64,000 nt of DNA from Perca fluviatilis. Taxonomy: Eukaryota; Chordata; Actinopteri; Perciformes; Percidae. The notes beneath the pieces were generated by a model. That model did not search any database and had not been told where the DNA came from. It saw only the letters and a list, made by a program, of their open reading frames with translations. Positions 11,841 through 29,300 of this stretch are shown here, in pieces. Every line of letters begins with the position of its first letter. Within the stretch, counting starts at the first letter, position 1. The stretch lies in the NCBI RefSeq assembly GCF_010015445.1, contig NC_053126.1, forward strand, positions 15,378,669 through 15,442,668, read 5' to 3'. The position numbers were made by a program, and so were the translations under genes.

Positions 11841-13763
11841 AACTCTACATTTTTAATAATCTCGCCTGGTTCATGTGGGTTTTATTTCAGTGTTTTTTCT
11901 GGAAAAAAATATCTGTTTTAAATTGTACAGTAATTGTTGTTCATTTGACTCCTGATGACTGAACTATTATGGTGACGGAACTATTAGGTGCTTATGAGAG
12001 TAATTCTGTTTTCTGCCACTACTACTTCACAACTATTGCTGATAATGTTTCTGTACTTTTAGGATTTTTAATCCTGCCATAGGAATGTGTTCAACAGTGT
12101 GAGCATAGTGCTGGAGAAAGCAGTTGGTTCTTTGAGCAATTTTCTCCCCGTCATAATAATGACCTGAATAAATTGCTCTTATTATAATTTTTTCGCCTAT
12201 TATCTCTTTGCATTGGAATGTGTGTCCTTTCCGCATTTACAACTTTTTGGTTGTCGTGTGTTGGATTTGGGTCCATCCACTGACATGCAAGCCAACAACA
12301 GGAATAAAAAGTCTAAATCATCAAATGAAACATATCATTATTATCGTCCTCCCACTCTCTGAGAAACTGGGCATAAGTCTCTTCGGGTGTGTAACCTGTA
12401 GGACTGGCCTAGCAGGATGCTTGAGGGGTTGCTGTGAAGAAACTAGGAGTGTACACGTTTGTCAAGATGGTGACAATACTGACACAGCTCATTTGTCTTT
12501 CATTTGTTGCAAACTCTTTGTTTAAGAGTAATTAACAAGAATCTTCTTTCTAAGAAATCAGTTGCCATATTATCTTGTTTTTAGTTTTTACTTAACTTCC
12601 GTATTGTTTTCTTATTTTTGCCAAAAGGAACCCGTGTCTCTGTGCTCCATCTCAATCTGGATTCTTAAGAGTGGTAATCTAATGCCACAGTCCAGCAGTG
12701 TATCTCCTTACAGCAACCAGCCAGGCACAGCTCATCTCTACATGCTCTCCTTCAGAATGCCATGGGTGCATCAATTATTTCTTACTAAAAGTTTTAAAGG
12801 TGGCTCTGTTTACACCGTCTTTATGCACACTACGAGGGAAGCCAGTCACAGGATGTTACTGAGGGGTCCAATAAAACCACTAACTCCCTCCATTTCCCAC
12901 TTGATCAGCATGAATGTTTAAAATGGAAATTGTGTGTTTTTGTTTTTTTAAATGTCTGACATCTTTCCTTGTAATGTTAGGATGAGAGAAAGTCTGTCAA
13001 CATGATGCCCTGACTGTTTTAAGAGGGTGTTTATTATCATACTCAATGAGCCAAGCTCTTGCTGTGAAAATGTAACCCCTTATTTTTACATTGAGCACAC
13101 AGGAAAGAATCCTTAAAGTGGGATAGATGTTGTAGCTCTGCAGTTTACAGTTTTTTTTCCCCGCTGCTTGCTCCAACAACAGAGTAACACAACAATGACT
13201 TGAGCTGCTTTAACAACAATGAGATTAAGTAGGCCTATGGTTAATTGGTTTTTATTACATTTATTTCTGCCAAACTCTTTTATTTATTGTTTGAAATTAT
13301 AATTTCAAAAGTCCACTTTTGTTGGATTTACAAACTTTTGGGTGTGCTTTGAAATTGTCATGTTTCCTTTTCATAAAACAGTAGAACGTGCCACAGACAG
13401 GGATGCAAAACAAAAGACTAAACTGTCAAGGCTTTAACCTTTACTTTACTTAAGACTGTTGCTTGGTAATGCACATAAAGGACATGCACATGCCTAGGAA
13501 GGAACTTACAATACCTAATCACATCTTCAAACCATGTTTCAAACTGCCTTGTTTAACATATTGACTAAATTATACATTTTCAGTTTATCGATTATTTACT
13601 AAAATGCATTAGATTATTTTTATCAGTGAGACAAATTAATTAATTCACAAATCGCATAGGCTAACTGGTATAAACTTAATTCCATGGACGGGACGATGTT
13701 TCCTATAAATGTCAGTTCATCATTTCCTATTGGCACTTCATAATCCACATCCACATCACTGGG
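11841..13763. other. Intergenic, tail-to-tail region between arhgap44 and rnf222
   Basis: AT-rich sequence with no coding-like exon or RNA gene that I can support. The 3' UTR of rnf222 (- strand) probably takes the right part. Short ORFs here lack family resemblance. Confidence 0.5.
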
Positions 13764-14384
13764 CTATGCCAACAAAACCCAGGGTAAAGTTGCAGCCACC
13801 AGTGCCAGTATAGTAAATGCTGACAGCAAAACAAGCAGGCATCGTGCAGTTGTGCAAATCCTGCGCCTTCGCCTGCGCTGGGGTTGAACCACAGTCATCA
13901 CAACACTGAGCGCATCGTCTTCAGCCATGGGTCGCCCCTGAGTGCTTATGATAAAGATCTGAGATGCATTATGGCTGGGGCTAATCAACCTATGTCGACG
14001 AATTCCTTCAGACATTCCCCTAAAGCAGCGAGCAATCCAATTAACTTCCCTCGGTAAACGGTCCGTGAAGTGGCGCCGTGCGCTCTGGAGCTGTCTCGGT
14101 GGCGGGAGAGGCACCTCCAGGGTCTGCACTTCATCTGGATCCTTGTCCGCCACGAGGGACACGAGCGCTTCCTTTTGTTTCTTGATGAACGTAAGATGTC
14201 GGCAGATAGGGCAAACAATAGTGTCTCTGAGAGTGCTGCTGTTGATGCTGACCAGCGTTTTGACCAGACAGTCGTGGCAGAATACATGTCCGCAGCTCAG
14301 AGTCCTCTCTGTGCCCGACAGACACTCGTAGCACACTGGACACTCTCGCGCGTCCTCCTGGCTATCTTCCTTATGAAATGCCAT
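13764..14384 (-). CDS. rnf222: RING finger protein 222, tail-anchored E3 ligase-like
   Basis: A single uninterrupted coding exon of 206 codons. The start is taken at the ATG complementary to 14382-14384 (MAFHKED); a possible splice acceptor TTGCAG lies just upstream (exon from 14401), so a 5' UTR intron is likely. Residues about 15-65 form a C3HC4 RING: CPVCYECL, then CGHVFCHDCL and CPICRHLTF. SQIFIIS sits mid-protein, as SQIFVIS does in mammalian RNF222. The C-terminus has a six-Arg run, a hydrophobic segment (LLVLLSAFTILALVAATLPW) and ends PWVLLA, matching the PWVLL end of RNF222. This predicts a membrane-anchored ubiquitin ligase with a cytosolic RING. In human it neighbours NDEL1, as here. 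Substrate unknown. Confidence 0.85.
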   Translation of the reverse strand: MAFHKEDSQEDARECPVCYECLSGTERTLSCGHVFCHDCLVKTLVSINSSTLRDTIVCPICRHLTFIKKQKEALVSLVADKDPDEVQTLEVPLPPPRQLQSARRHFTDRLPREVNWIARCFRGMSEGIRRHRLISPSHNASQIFIISTQGRPMAEDDALSVVMTVVQPQRRRRRRICTTARCLLVLLSAFTILALVAATLPWVLLA

Positions 14385-14865
14385 TGAAGGAAAATCAGCC
14401 ACTGCAACAAGAGAGTTGGAAAATTAAGACTAAAAGTCTATTGCTTTGTAAATGTAGTGTGAATCAGCGCATGACTTTTCTTCTTTCTTCTTTATCGTTG
14501 GCTGAGGGTGGAGGCGAGAGCTGCGCCTTGTAGAACAGGGCCTGCCACCTGTGACTGTAACTGCAGTGACTTCACTGATTGGGTCCTCTGAAGGCATTAT
14601 TGGCAGTTCAAGTGGCCAAGCTGGTTCAAGTTTCAAGGTGCTTAGCCTGACATTCCTCAAATATTCATAAACCAGCACGTCTGACCTTTGGAGATATTTT
14701 TCAAATCTGCAGCTTTACAGGAATGCAAAACGCCATTCACTGGTTCTACCTGTAGATTTGCTCAAATAAATGAATGACTCTTTTATTTGTGTCTATTAAG
14801 TCACTCCTAATTAAAACGTTTCAAGATTGTAAAAAGTCATTAGTAATGAAACTAGATTTTATAGC

Positions 14866-14967
<102 letters not shown>

Positions 14968-15091
14968 CTTTATTGATCCCCAAGGAGTAATTCAAGGTCC
15001 CAGTAGTACAGACATCATACACAACATCCACAAACAGGACATGAATAGCATGGACAATAAAAGAAAAAATAATAAATAATAAAAAAATATA

Positions 15092-15095
15092 TAGG

Positions 15096-15155
<60 letters not shown>
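15092..15155. repeat. (TA)n microsatellite
   Basis: A nearly pure alternating TA tract following the GATA repeat and repeat tail. Its perfect self-complementarity allows cruciform formation. Confidence 0.9.
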
Positions 15156-15158
<3 letters not shown>

Positions 15159-15569
15159 TAAAATGTTGTAATAAGTTGAATTCAACTCACTGAAAGCCAT
15201 TAAATCAAAGGTTCTTACCACAACCCTGTTACTAACAACAATGTTATTAAACACAAATTATCTTAAAGTTGACTAAATTTAATCAAGTCTGATGTAGGCT
15301 AAATCAATGCTGACTGATAAAGTTGTTTAACCTCATTTTCTTTGCTTTTTCACACAGGCTGTACGCAATATTTAAAGTTGCAGATATACTATTATCATTG
15401 CCTGAGTTTGCTCAACTCAAAATACGAAGAAGTTCACAAAACTTACATAAATGTAACACAAACACATACAAAATATTGCCTCCATTTTTTTAGGCATGAG
15501 TAGGCCTAAGAGATTTTAATATAACTTTAAATTTATCAGATGAATAATGTAGGCCTACTATAATTTGAC

Positions 15570-15785
15570 ATGGCAGCTCAGGAGCTTTAATCACGACATT
15601 GGCAGTTCAATCCCTGTCTCACCCTGCATGTCGAAGAATCCTTGGGCAAGATACTCCTTAACTTGCTCCCAATGGCCAATGAATGTGTCTGTGAATGGGT
15701 GAATGAGAGGGAAATTCTAAAGCACTTTGCCTGGTAAGGTAGAAAGGCGCTACATAAATGCAGTCCATTTACCATAATATTAAGT
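15570..15785. mobile_element. SINE-like dispersed repeat
   Basis: Contains GCAGTTCAATCCCTGTCTC (B-box-like), CTTGGGCAAGATACTCCTTAA, GAATGGGTGAATGAGAGG and the end GGCGCTACATAAATGCAGT/CCATTTACCA. This is the arrangement of a widespread teleost tRNA-related SINE body. The family name is not certain. Confidence 0.55.
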
Positions 15786-16339
15786 GGGTTTTGGAACAGT
15801 GTCTGTTTGTGAGACAAAGATCTTAAATGGGAGCTATAGCTGCCTTTATTTATCTCGCAAGGGGAAATTCACAATTACATTATATTATATTATGTCAGAT
15901 CATAGACTGTATTTAAACAGGCCATATGTAATAAAACAAGTATAATAAAAGAATAATAAAAAAGGATTGTGACAACGAAGGTAGTTTAAGAAATGAATTC
16001 AACATTTCACAGCTAATATTGGCCCCCAAAAAGACAGAGAAACAATAAAGAGAAAATATCTCATGTTGTCTTGATGTTCCCATTGACATATATATAAAGG
16101 TGTTCCCTGTCTCTGTGTGGTGGTTTCTGGCAACTATATGCCACCTTGTGGTCACTGTTGTGAAAACCATGTGGCAACAAATCTACAGAAAGAAAAAAAA
16201 AGAAAAAGGTGCGGCTGATTCTAGACCATCTATTTCTATAGCATGCCTTGCCCAGTTCTGACGTAACATGATTATGTCAGCACGTACGTGTATGTCAGGA
16301 TTTACGTTGGTTCCGGGAGACGCGTTGGCAATTTCCTAA

Positions 16340-16476
16340 ACACAGCTGAGCTCAGTCACTTAGTATCATCCGAGGCCGGGGCAGGGAAGAGGTGTGCGTG
16401 TTTGTTGGATGTAACGCCGGCTGGAAGGCGACCTCCTGAAACAGAAGATAGCTGGACACCGATTTGACATGAGCAG
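16340..16476 (+). promoter_or_regulatory. ndel1: Probable promoter and non-coding first exon of ndel1
   Basis: A local GC- and CpG-richer patch (16300-16470) lies in AT-rich surroundings and ends in GAGCAG followed by GTAACA at 16477, a usable donor. The next exon (19153) carries the start codon, so this would be the 5' UTR exon, as in mammalian NDEL1. The transcription start itself is not visible. Confidence 0.5.
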
Positions 16477-17509
16477 GTAACAAATTTAACTGTCAAAATA
16501 TTCCGTTTTAATTTGTTTAATGTCTGACCTGTATCGAACTGTTCTACCGCTGCTTCTGTGTGATTAACGTTAACGTTACCGAGACGACAGCTCGAGCTCG
16601 GTTTAAACGTTGAGCGGTTCTCGTTTTGATTTGTGCTTTGTATGCCATTCATTTTCACTTTTTGTATGTGGTATAATCTCTTTTTCTTTCAACAGCAAAG
16701 CATAACGATACTGTTTGGCACTAGCTAAGCTTTGTAACGTCACTGTCTGGTCAAACCACGCATCATATCCACTTGACGAAGGCAGCGTTTATTAGCTAAC
16801 ATAGCTAGCTAGCTAACGTTAGATGACAACCTGCCTCTATTCAGTACATTTGGCCTGATAAATGTCAGTCTGTTTATTTTAAGGACTGATTTTATTTTTA
16901 TTCAACATTATTTGTATGTAGTTACTTGTGAAGAATGTCACTTGTCATTTTCACACTAAAGCCTCCTTTTGTTGATTTTTTTATGATCAATTTGATAGTA
17001 TTTAGTATGATTATTTTGAACCTCTAGCATTTGCCTAGCAACATTGGCACGTCCTCCCACAGTTAAAACATAACACAAGGGACCAAAATATGGGCCCAGG
17101 TCAGCTCTAGATCTGATTTATTATTCACATTAGAGCAAACCAATATGATTACATACATATATTTGATTCACCCCTCTCATAGGCCCGATTATAAAAATGT
17201 GACTACATCAGTGTCAGCACGTGAATTCTTAGTAAGCACTTCGTCATCTGCAACAAAAGAGGATGTAGAGAGTATGTGGGAAAGGAAACTCTCTCTTCAC
17301 TACCTTCCCCTGTCTGTAATTTCCAGATGGCTCCACAGTAAGTGAAGTGCCACCATCTTTGCTGGCTATGAGCCCTGCTGCCCTGTCCTGGTATTGTTAC
17401 AACAGACAAATAGATCAAGTGGTCAAGCTGACACCGCTCCGAAGGATGCTGAAATGAGAGATAACAGGAACACAGGAACTGTCATTTATTCTGGCAGAGT
17501 CTCAGCACA

Positions 17510-17800
17510 CGCCGGTTAGCGTTGTCAAGGTATACCGTGGTTTGAAAAAGTCACGGTATCAAAACCAGTAACATTTTCTGTCATACCGTTCCTAAGGTAT
17601 GAGCTGTTTTATGAATGGTCAAGGACAGAAAGTGCAGTTTAGAAATCCCTCTCTGCCAGTATGCAGTGTGTTTATAAATAAAATTGTTCAATGGAAAAAG
17701 TAGCCTAGTTGTTTTTTTACCCATTTTAAAGCTGAAATATACATACTGTGAAACCGTGATATTTTTCCTGCTGTTTGCTAGATTACCTGGTATTTCAGTG
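17510..17800. repeat. Dispersed AT-rich repeat with ACCGTG motifs
   Basis: Direct and inverted copies of GGTATACCGTGG, CACGGTATC and CATACCGTT are spread across 290 bp of ndel1 intron 1. This pattern is typical of a degraded non-autonomous DNA transposon. The boundaries are approximate. Confidence 0.4.
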
Positions 17801-19163
17801 TTCTGTATAGGCTAATCGGACAAAAAAATGGTGTTGTTCCCTGGAGATATTGGAAGGCTTGCCTTGGTCAGTTACATATTATGTCAGTAGCAGCTTGGCA
17901 GCATGTCCCTCTCTTCACCCTCAGGGTATTTTGGTCTCAAGTTTCCTTAGTTTTTCCAAAGTAGTTTACGGACACGTGAGGGGCCTGTAGCGAGGAAATT
18001 GTTGATGACGCCATCTCAGAAGAATGTTCAAAGGGAAGAGCAGGCGGTCCTCCCTCTGAGTCTCTATTCCTCTCTGAGTCTAGACCATCTTGGCAAGGAA
18101 AATAACACACCCACCTCCTTGCCTAAGCCCAAGACAGGCTAGTCTGGTCAAAATAACAATTGCCTTAAACTGTGGAGCGTAGTTTGCCTGACCTTCAGTC
18201 CAGCTGAGGGGATTCCTGTGTTACATCCAACTGGTTGTCTGATCTATCTGCAGGAAATCCTTATAATCTCTGTTTGGATTATGAATATTCCTGGAGCTAC
18301 AGCAGTGGGAGTGTTGGGGTGGGAGCAAACTGAACATGCACACAGCAGCTCCAGATGTGTTTAATCATTTCCTGAAACCTGCCTTGTTGGTCCACATAGA
18401 TCACAGAGTGAGGCAAAGTTTATTAGCTTACCAGAAAAGAGGAACAACCGTCTAGTAAAGTGTCATTTCTGCAAACGCGGCGGAAGATGAAAAACGTTAA
18501 ACACTTAGTCAATACTTCAGAACTAACACACAGCTTTGATCTGTTTAGCCACACTTATTCAGCATGGATTGCCTTTAATTACTTAGTAATGCTGACATCA
18601 CAAGTTGAGCTGTAAGGTTAGAAAATGAATGACCACGAAGCACACTTCTACTAGGCACTGGACACATCATTGAGGCTGTTCACAGTCATAGAAAGTACTG
18701 CCATGTTCAGTCAGTTTGTCAAAACCCAGCTTCTAAATAATTGGATGAGTTTCCCATCAGAGGCTATAGTCAGTGATGTGTGAGTAACTAAGGATGACAT
18801 GACCTCAGAACAGCAGGGTGACATGGCCAGGCCGATCTGGCTTTGTCACTTTCGAATAAAGAGAGATCTGTTCTTTATCTTCCCCAGTGAGGAATGATTT
18901 TTTTTAATCTTGATGGGGTTTTTTTCAGCACGGACAGGAAAAGAATGCACTGTGCATGATTCTACATGCCAAAGGATGCAAATAGTGAAAGTGTTTTACC
19001 ATGTTTGAGCCATGTGTGCTAGTTTATTTTTTCCCTATTCATTGCTTGTTCTACGTTTAACCTCATGAGCACTAGCCTTGCATCTTTTTCATATGTACTT
19101 TAAGATAATGGAAACTGCTGTAAGGCTAATAAATAATCTCTTTAATCCTCAGGGTGCCCTGAC

Positions 19164-24460
<5,297 letters not shown>

Positions 24461-24479
24461 CTTGCCTCCAGTTTTCAGC

Positions 24480-26335
24480 TCTAAATGCATCTGTGAGTAG
24501 GTGCACGGTCATGTGTGCATTACGTTCCTACCACATACTTTGCATGTGCCTAAAGCTGTACTGTGCTCTCTAGATGTCAACTTTGAAGTGGCACCATTAT
24601 ATTCTTAGTTCCACTGTTCATCTGAAAACTACTATCCCTGACAAAAGGTCCTCAACAGACCACTACTTCCTCTTAACCTTCTTTTCTTCCTGTATTTTCA
24701 CTTAAATTGCACAGTTAAACTTATTTCAATTTAGAATGTATTATATTTTAAAAGGGATGTTTTCATATGAATTAATTTATTTCACAGTATGCTTTAAAAT
24801 GCAATATTTCCTATTTGCTATTTTCCTGCATGTGTGCATATGTAATGTGGGGTTGGAGAGTATGGTTGGACCCCATATTCATGACTGAAGTGAATGTTGA
24901 TCGTTCAAAGCCATGTAGCCTCAGTGCAGTTTTTCCTCTTGTTACTGGCTACTTGCTGTAATTTGGAAGTAGTCACCATGTTAAAGCTGGCTCTGTCCTC
25001 GGAGGTTAAATCTGCACTTAAACAAACTACTCCTCACAGGTTTAGTTCTTCTCTGGGCATCCATTGAGATTTCGAGGTAACGTTTTTTTGCCTTCTTTTT
25101 TTATGTTTAATGTATAGATTTTTTTGTTTCTTGGGACAGGCTCCTTTTACCTTTTTCTGATATGGTGGCAATTATCCACAGTGGATTCGTAATATTTTTA
25201 CGAATTTTTAATATATTTTTATCAACTTTATTGACAATTCCACAATATGTGCCCAGACATACAGAGCAATTAAAAATATGATTCTCTCTGACCCAATTTG
25301 GCTTTATAAAACTCACACAAAAGAATACTCAAAGCAAAATAAAACTGACTCAAGGATCCTTTTTGAGACTGTCTGCTACCTTTTCCTGGTGTATGAATTA
25401 ATGGTCCAGTGTGGCCTTTATGTCATGTAGCATATTTGCTGATTATCTGTAATTGTGTGAAGTTTATGTTAATTTGACTTAATTCTTGGATTTTTAGCAG
25501 GTTGGATATTGGCAATGCATTGATTTTACATGCCAGAGGTTTGACTAAATCCATTTTGCCCACATATTTCTCCCTATCATAGATCTTTGTGTCACCATCT
25601 TGAAGCATAATTTGAAGCCTTTAGCATTTTATTTCTTTTTGGATCCTATGAGATGTCATTTTGGGCACTCTGAGCCTGTTACTGAAGCCTGTTCTCAGTC
25701 AGTGTATATAAGGATGGTAAATTTGCCTACCAAATTTGTACATACTTACATTTGACACTAAGGTCCTATTTATTTCAGATTATATATGGCATGTTCAGAT
25801 AATGAATGGTTAAAGCCATTGTATTATAATATCAAATTGTAATGTCAAAATTGTTTGAGTAAATAAAGATTGAGATGACAAATATGTTATGTAGTATGAA
25901 GCCTATACTGTAATTAAAGATGATACAGCACACAGTCCACCTAATGGACTTTTTCCAAAGCTTTCAGGTACATCTTGTGGCCTTCATCAGTGGATTCAAT
26001 TTGCTCAGTGGTCATTCCATGTCATTACTATTGTACAATGTTTAAATCGTGACATTTTCAGTAAATGGACCTTGAGCTAAGATTTTTTTGTTAAACCATA
26101 TCCCAATGTCAATAATGAAACTTCAAGCTCAAAGATGATATAAGCGCACTGTACTTTTATATTAACATTAAAACAAAGTAATGAGTAGGGAAGTAAAAGT
26201 AGAACAATTTTAAGTATTGACAATCAAGCAGCAGTTATATTCCCACTTCAGCTCTCGGTCAAAGCATTAATTCTGCACCGCTCAGTTTCTGACTTTCCCA
26301 GCTGATGCACTCAAACGCAGTCCGTCAGGGTTCAC
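24480..26335. other. Gap between ndel1 and acsf2 copy A (tail to tail)
   Basis: AT-rich. No coding exon recognised. 25920-26000 (TCTTGTGGCCTTCATCAGTG) looks like a dispersed fish repeat. An extended ndel1 3' UTR may occupy the left part. Confidence 0.45.
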
Positions 26336-26339
26336 AAAA

Positions 26340-29300
26340 CTAAAGACCTAATATCTTCTCCATTTCCTCCTTTAATATGTTCTTCTTGATCTAGAAAAGC
26401 AGAAACAGCAGCTATTTCAGTTTTGTTATATAATTAAAACGTAAAATCATCGCGGTGATCTTGATAGTTCAGCGATGTTGGTGTGTGATAGCAGAAGTAT
26501 CGTACCTTTCCAGAGACTGTCAGAGGGTAGCTGTCGACAAAGATCACATAGTGTGGGATCTTGAAGTGAGATATCTGGGGGGGGGGGCACAAACTGTACA
26601 GCTATACTCTGATTTAAGATTAAGTTGAGCAATTTTATTTATCACATCACCTCTCACCTGGCCTTTGCAGAATGCTCTTATCTCCTCTGCAGTGGAGGTC
26701 TGGCCCTCCCTCAGCCTGATGCAGGCACACACCTGCTCGCCCAGCCTCTCATCCTTCACTCCAACCACCTGGGAAACACAGAGAAATAGAACAACCAAAA
26801 TGTAGATTTAACACCTCGGTTCACTGTGCTGCTCTGTGCTTGCTTGTTTGTGCTTGCTCCAATTGTGTGCCATATATTTGTATTTTTTTGTCTTACCCCC
26901 CTTATACATGCAATGTAATTTATTTTATTTACATTTTTTAACAATTGTATTTTAGGATACCAATTGACAACTGGCCGGGCACCGCAGCTGGAAATTAGCG
27001 GTAGAGGCTAAACCTGCTGCTTTTTCTGTACAGTTAATTAAAGGGGACTGCCCACTACATTATAAACTAATAAACTAAACTAAATGTATCTGACAGCAGC
27101 TGCCCTCCAGTAAAGTCTCACCTGTACCTCCTGGACTTTAGGATGTGTATAGAGAAATTGCTCTATCTCAGCAGGGTAGATGTTCTCCCCTCCTCGGATG
27201 ATCATGTCCTTTATGCGTCCTTCAATGCGGCAGTATCCCAAACTGTTCAGACTGGCCGTGTCACTGTGTAGAAGATGAAACACACAACATGTAACATGTA
27301 TACAATGTTTCCCAAGTGAGCATCAATCCCTGTCCAGTTACATAATATATTCTCTTTTAGACAAAGAGTAGGTGTACATTATACATATAGCATCTTACCC
27401 AGTCCTGTACCAGCGGTCTTGGGAGATAACCTCTCTGGTTTTCTCAGGATCGTCCCAGTATCCGTGCATCACACAGCTGCCTCTGATCATCAGCTCTCCT
27501 GAGGCCCCCAGAGGGACAATCTCCCCAGTAGTAGGGTCCACCACTTTAGCCTATTGTAAAGACACACGGGCATTAGGAACAGTGTGGTTATCACAATATA
27601 AAAGGTTTACTGCAAAACATAAGGCCTACCTCAGTGTGGCTCATGATACATCCAACAGTATTTATCTTCAGCTCTTCATTGTCTTGTGGGAATCCCAGAA
27701 ATGTGATGGGGCTGTTCTCAGTGGATCCATAAGCGATCTGTTAAACCAGCATGTACACATGTTCTTACATGCTGGAGAAGCTATAATCGTAAAAGTCAAT
27801 ACAGGGCCTGTAATCAATCACTCACCATTAGCTCTTTCATGTTCATGTCTGTTATCATTTTTCTCACAATCTCAGGAGGGCACGGTGAACCTGCCATGAT
27901 GCCTAAAACACAGCAGAACATAAACAATAATGCCTCAAATGCTTGCTAAACATCACACCAAGTTCAATACAACATATTAATCATGTTCATTCAGCATTGG
28001 GATATTTGCAATTGTAATACAAGAATTAATGCTCTGCGAATTGAGTTTATAACCACGCCCCTGTTTTTTAACTGTAAATACCAATACAAAATTGATCATA
28101 AAAAAAAGATCTTACCAGCTTCAATTGATGATAAATCATACTTGTGTAAATCCTGTTGGCTAAGCATGTCAGTGAACATTGTAGGAGTGCCATAGATGAA
28201 ATTGCACCTTGAATGAAAAAAACAAGAATCAATTGAGGTGCATAATACTGTATATTTGAAAATCTTTTGGGTGATGAGCAGGGTGCCATACTTTTCACTC
28301 TGAATGGCCTCCAGGTTGGCTCGGCTGTTGTAGCCAGAGGAAGGGAAGACCAGTGTGATACCATGCAATGCCATACTCATCCCTCCCAACACAGAGCCAA
28401 AGCAGTGGTACATGGGAACGGGCATACACACTCGCACCTGAGGCTGATGGGAATGTGGAAAATGAGATTATTTTCATTTAACTGTCATTATTTCATTTCA
28501 CTTCAAATCAAGAGACAAATATGTACTTACTCTCCGTCCAAAACCTATTCGGAGACCAATAAAGTAAGCATTGTTTACAATATTGTGGTGGGAAAGACTG
28601 GCTCCCTTTGGACTTCCTGTCGTCCCCTGGAACAAATACACAAGCAACATGACTTCATCTGGATCATTGTTAAATCATAATGTTAGTCCAACTTATACAA
28701 TACACATGTGACAGTGAAGGTTACTGATGTGAACTGAATGTTGATGGGCTCATCGAAGGACAGTTTGCTCTGCAGATCCATCATCAGCTCTTTGTGGTGC
28801 TGACTCTCCCCTGCTTGCATCACATCCTCTACGTGGAGCATCCCTGGCTGTCTGCTATCTGTCACTATCACCATACGCAAGTCTGGCAACCTGGCAGACC
28901 CAAGAGAGGCTGTTTAAATCACATCCACATAACCATAAATTATAGATTGTGAAGGATTTATGCTCTTTTACTCCCATAATGACAATAGAGGAAGAACATA
29001 TATTAAATCTGACATTGGCTCTGTCAAACCTGGAGCTTTTGATCATGCCTACTGGCGTCCTGTCGAGCTCTGGGCAGAGCTCCCTCAGCATCTCACAGAA
29101 GTTTTGGGTTTTAAAGCGTGTAGGGCAGACCACAGCTTTACACTGGACCTGCATATGACAAATCAGTTCTGTTGAATTTATGTTCTTACTTTACATAGTA
29201 GTGTGTAGAGATTATTTTTACTATGAAAATAGTAAATTGTCAGCTGATATGCCAGTCATGCCTGTCCAGTGGTGAAAGACGTACTCAGATTGTTTACTTA

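Noticed and set aside
14065..14387. Overlapping + strand frames within rnf222
   Set aside because: They are antisense shadows of the RING coding exon.
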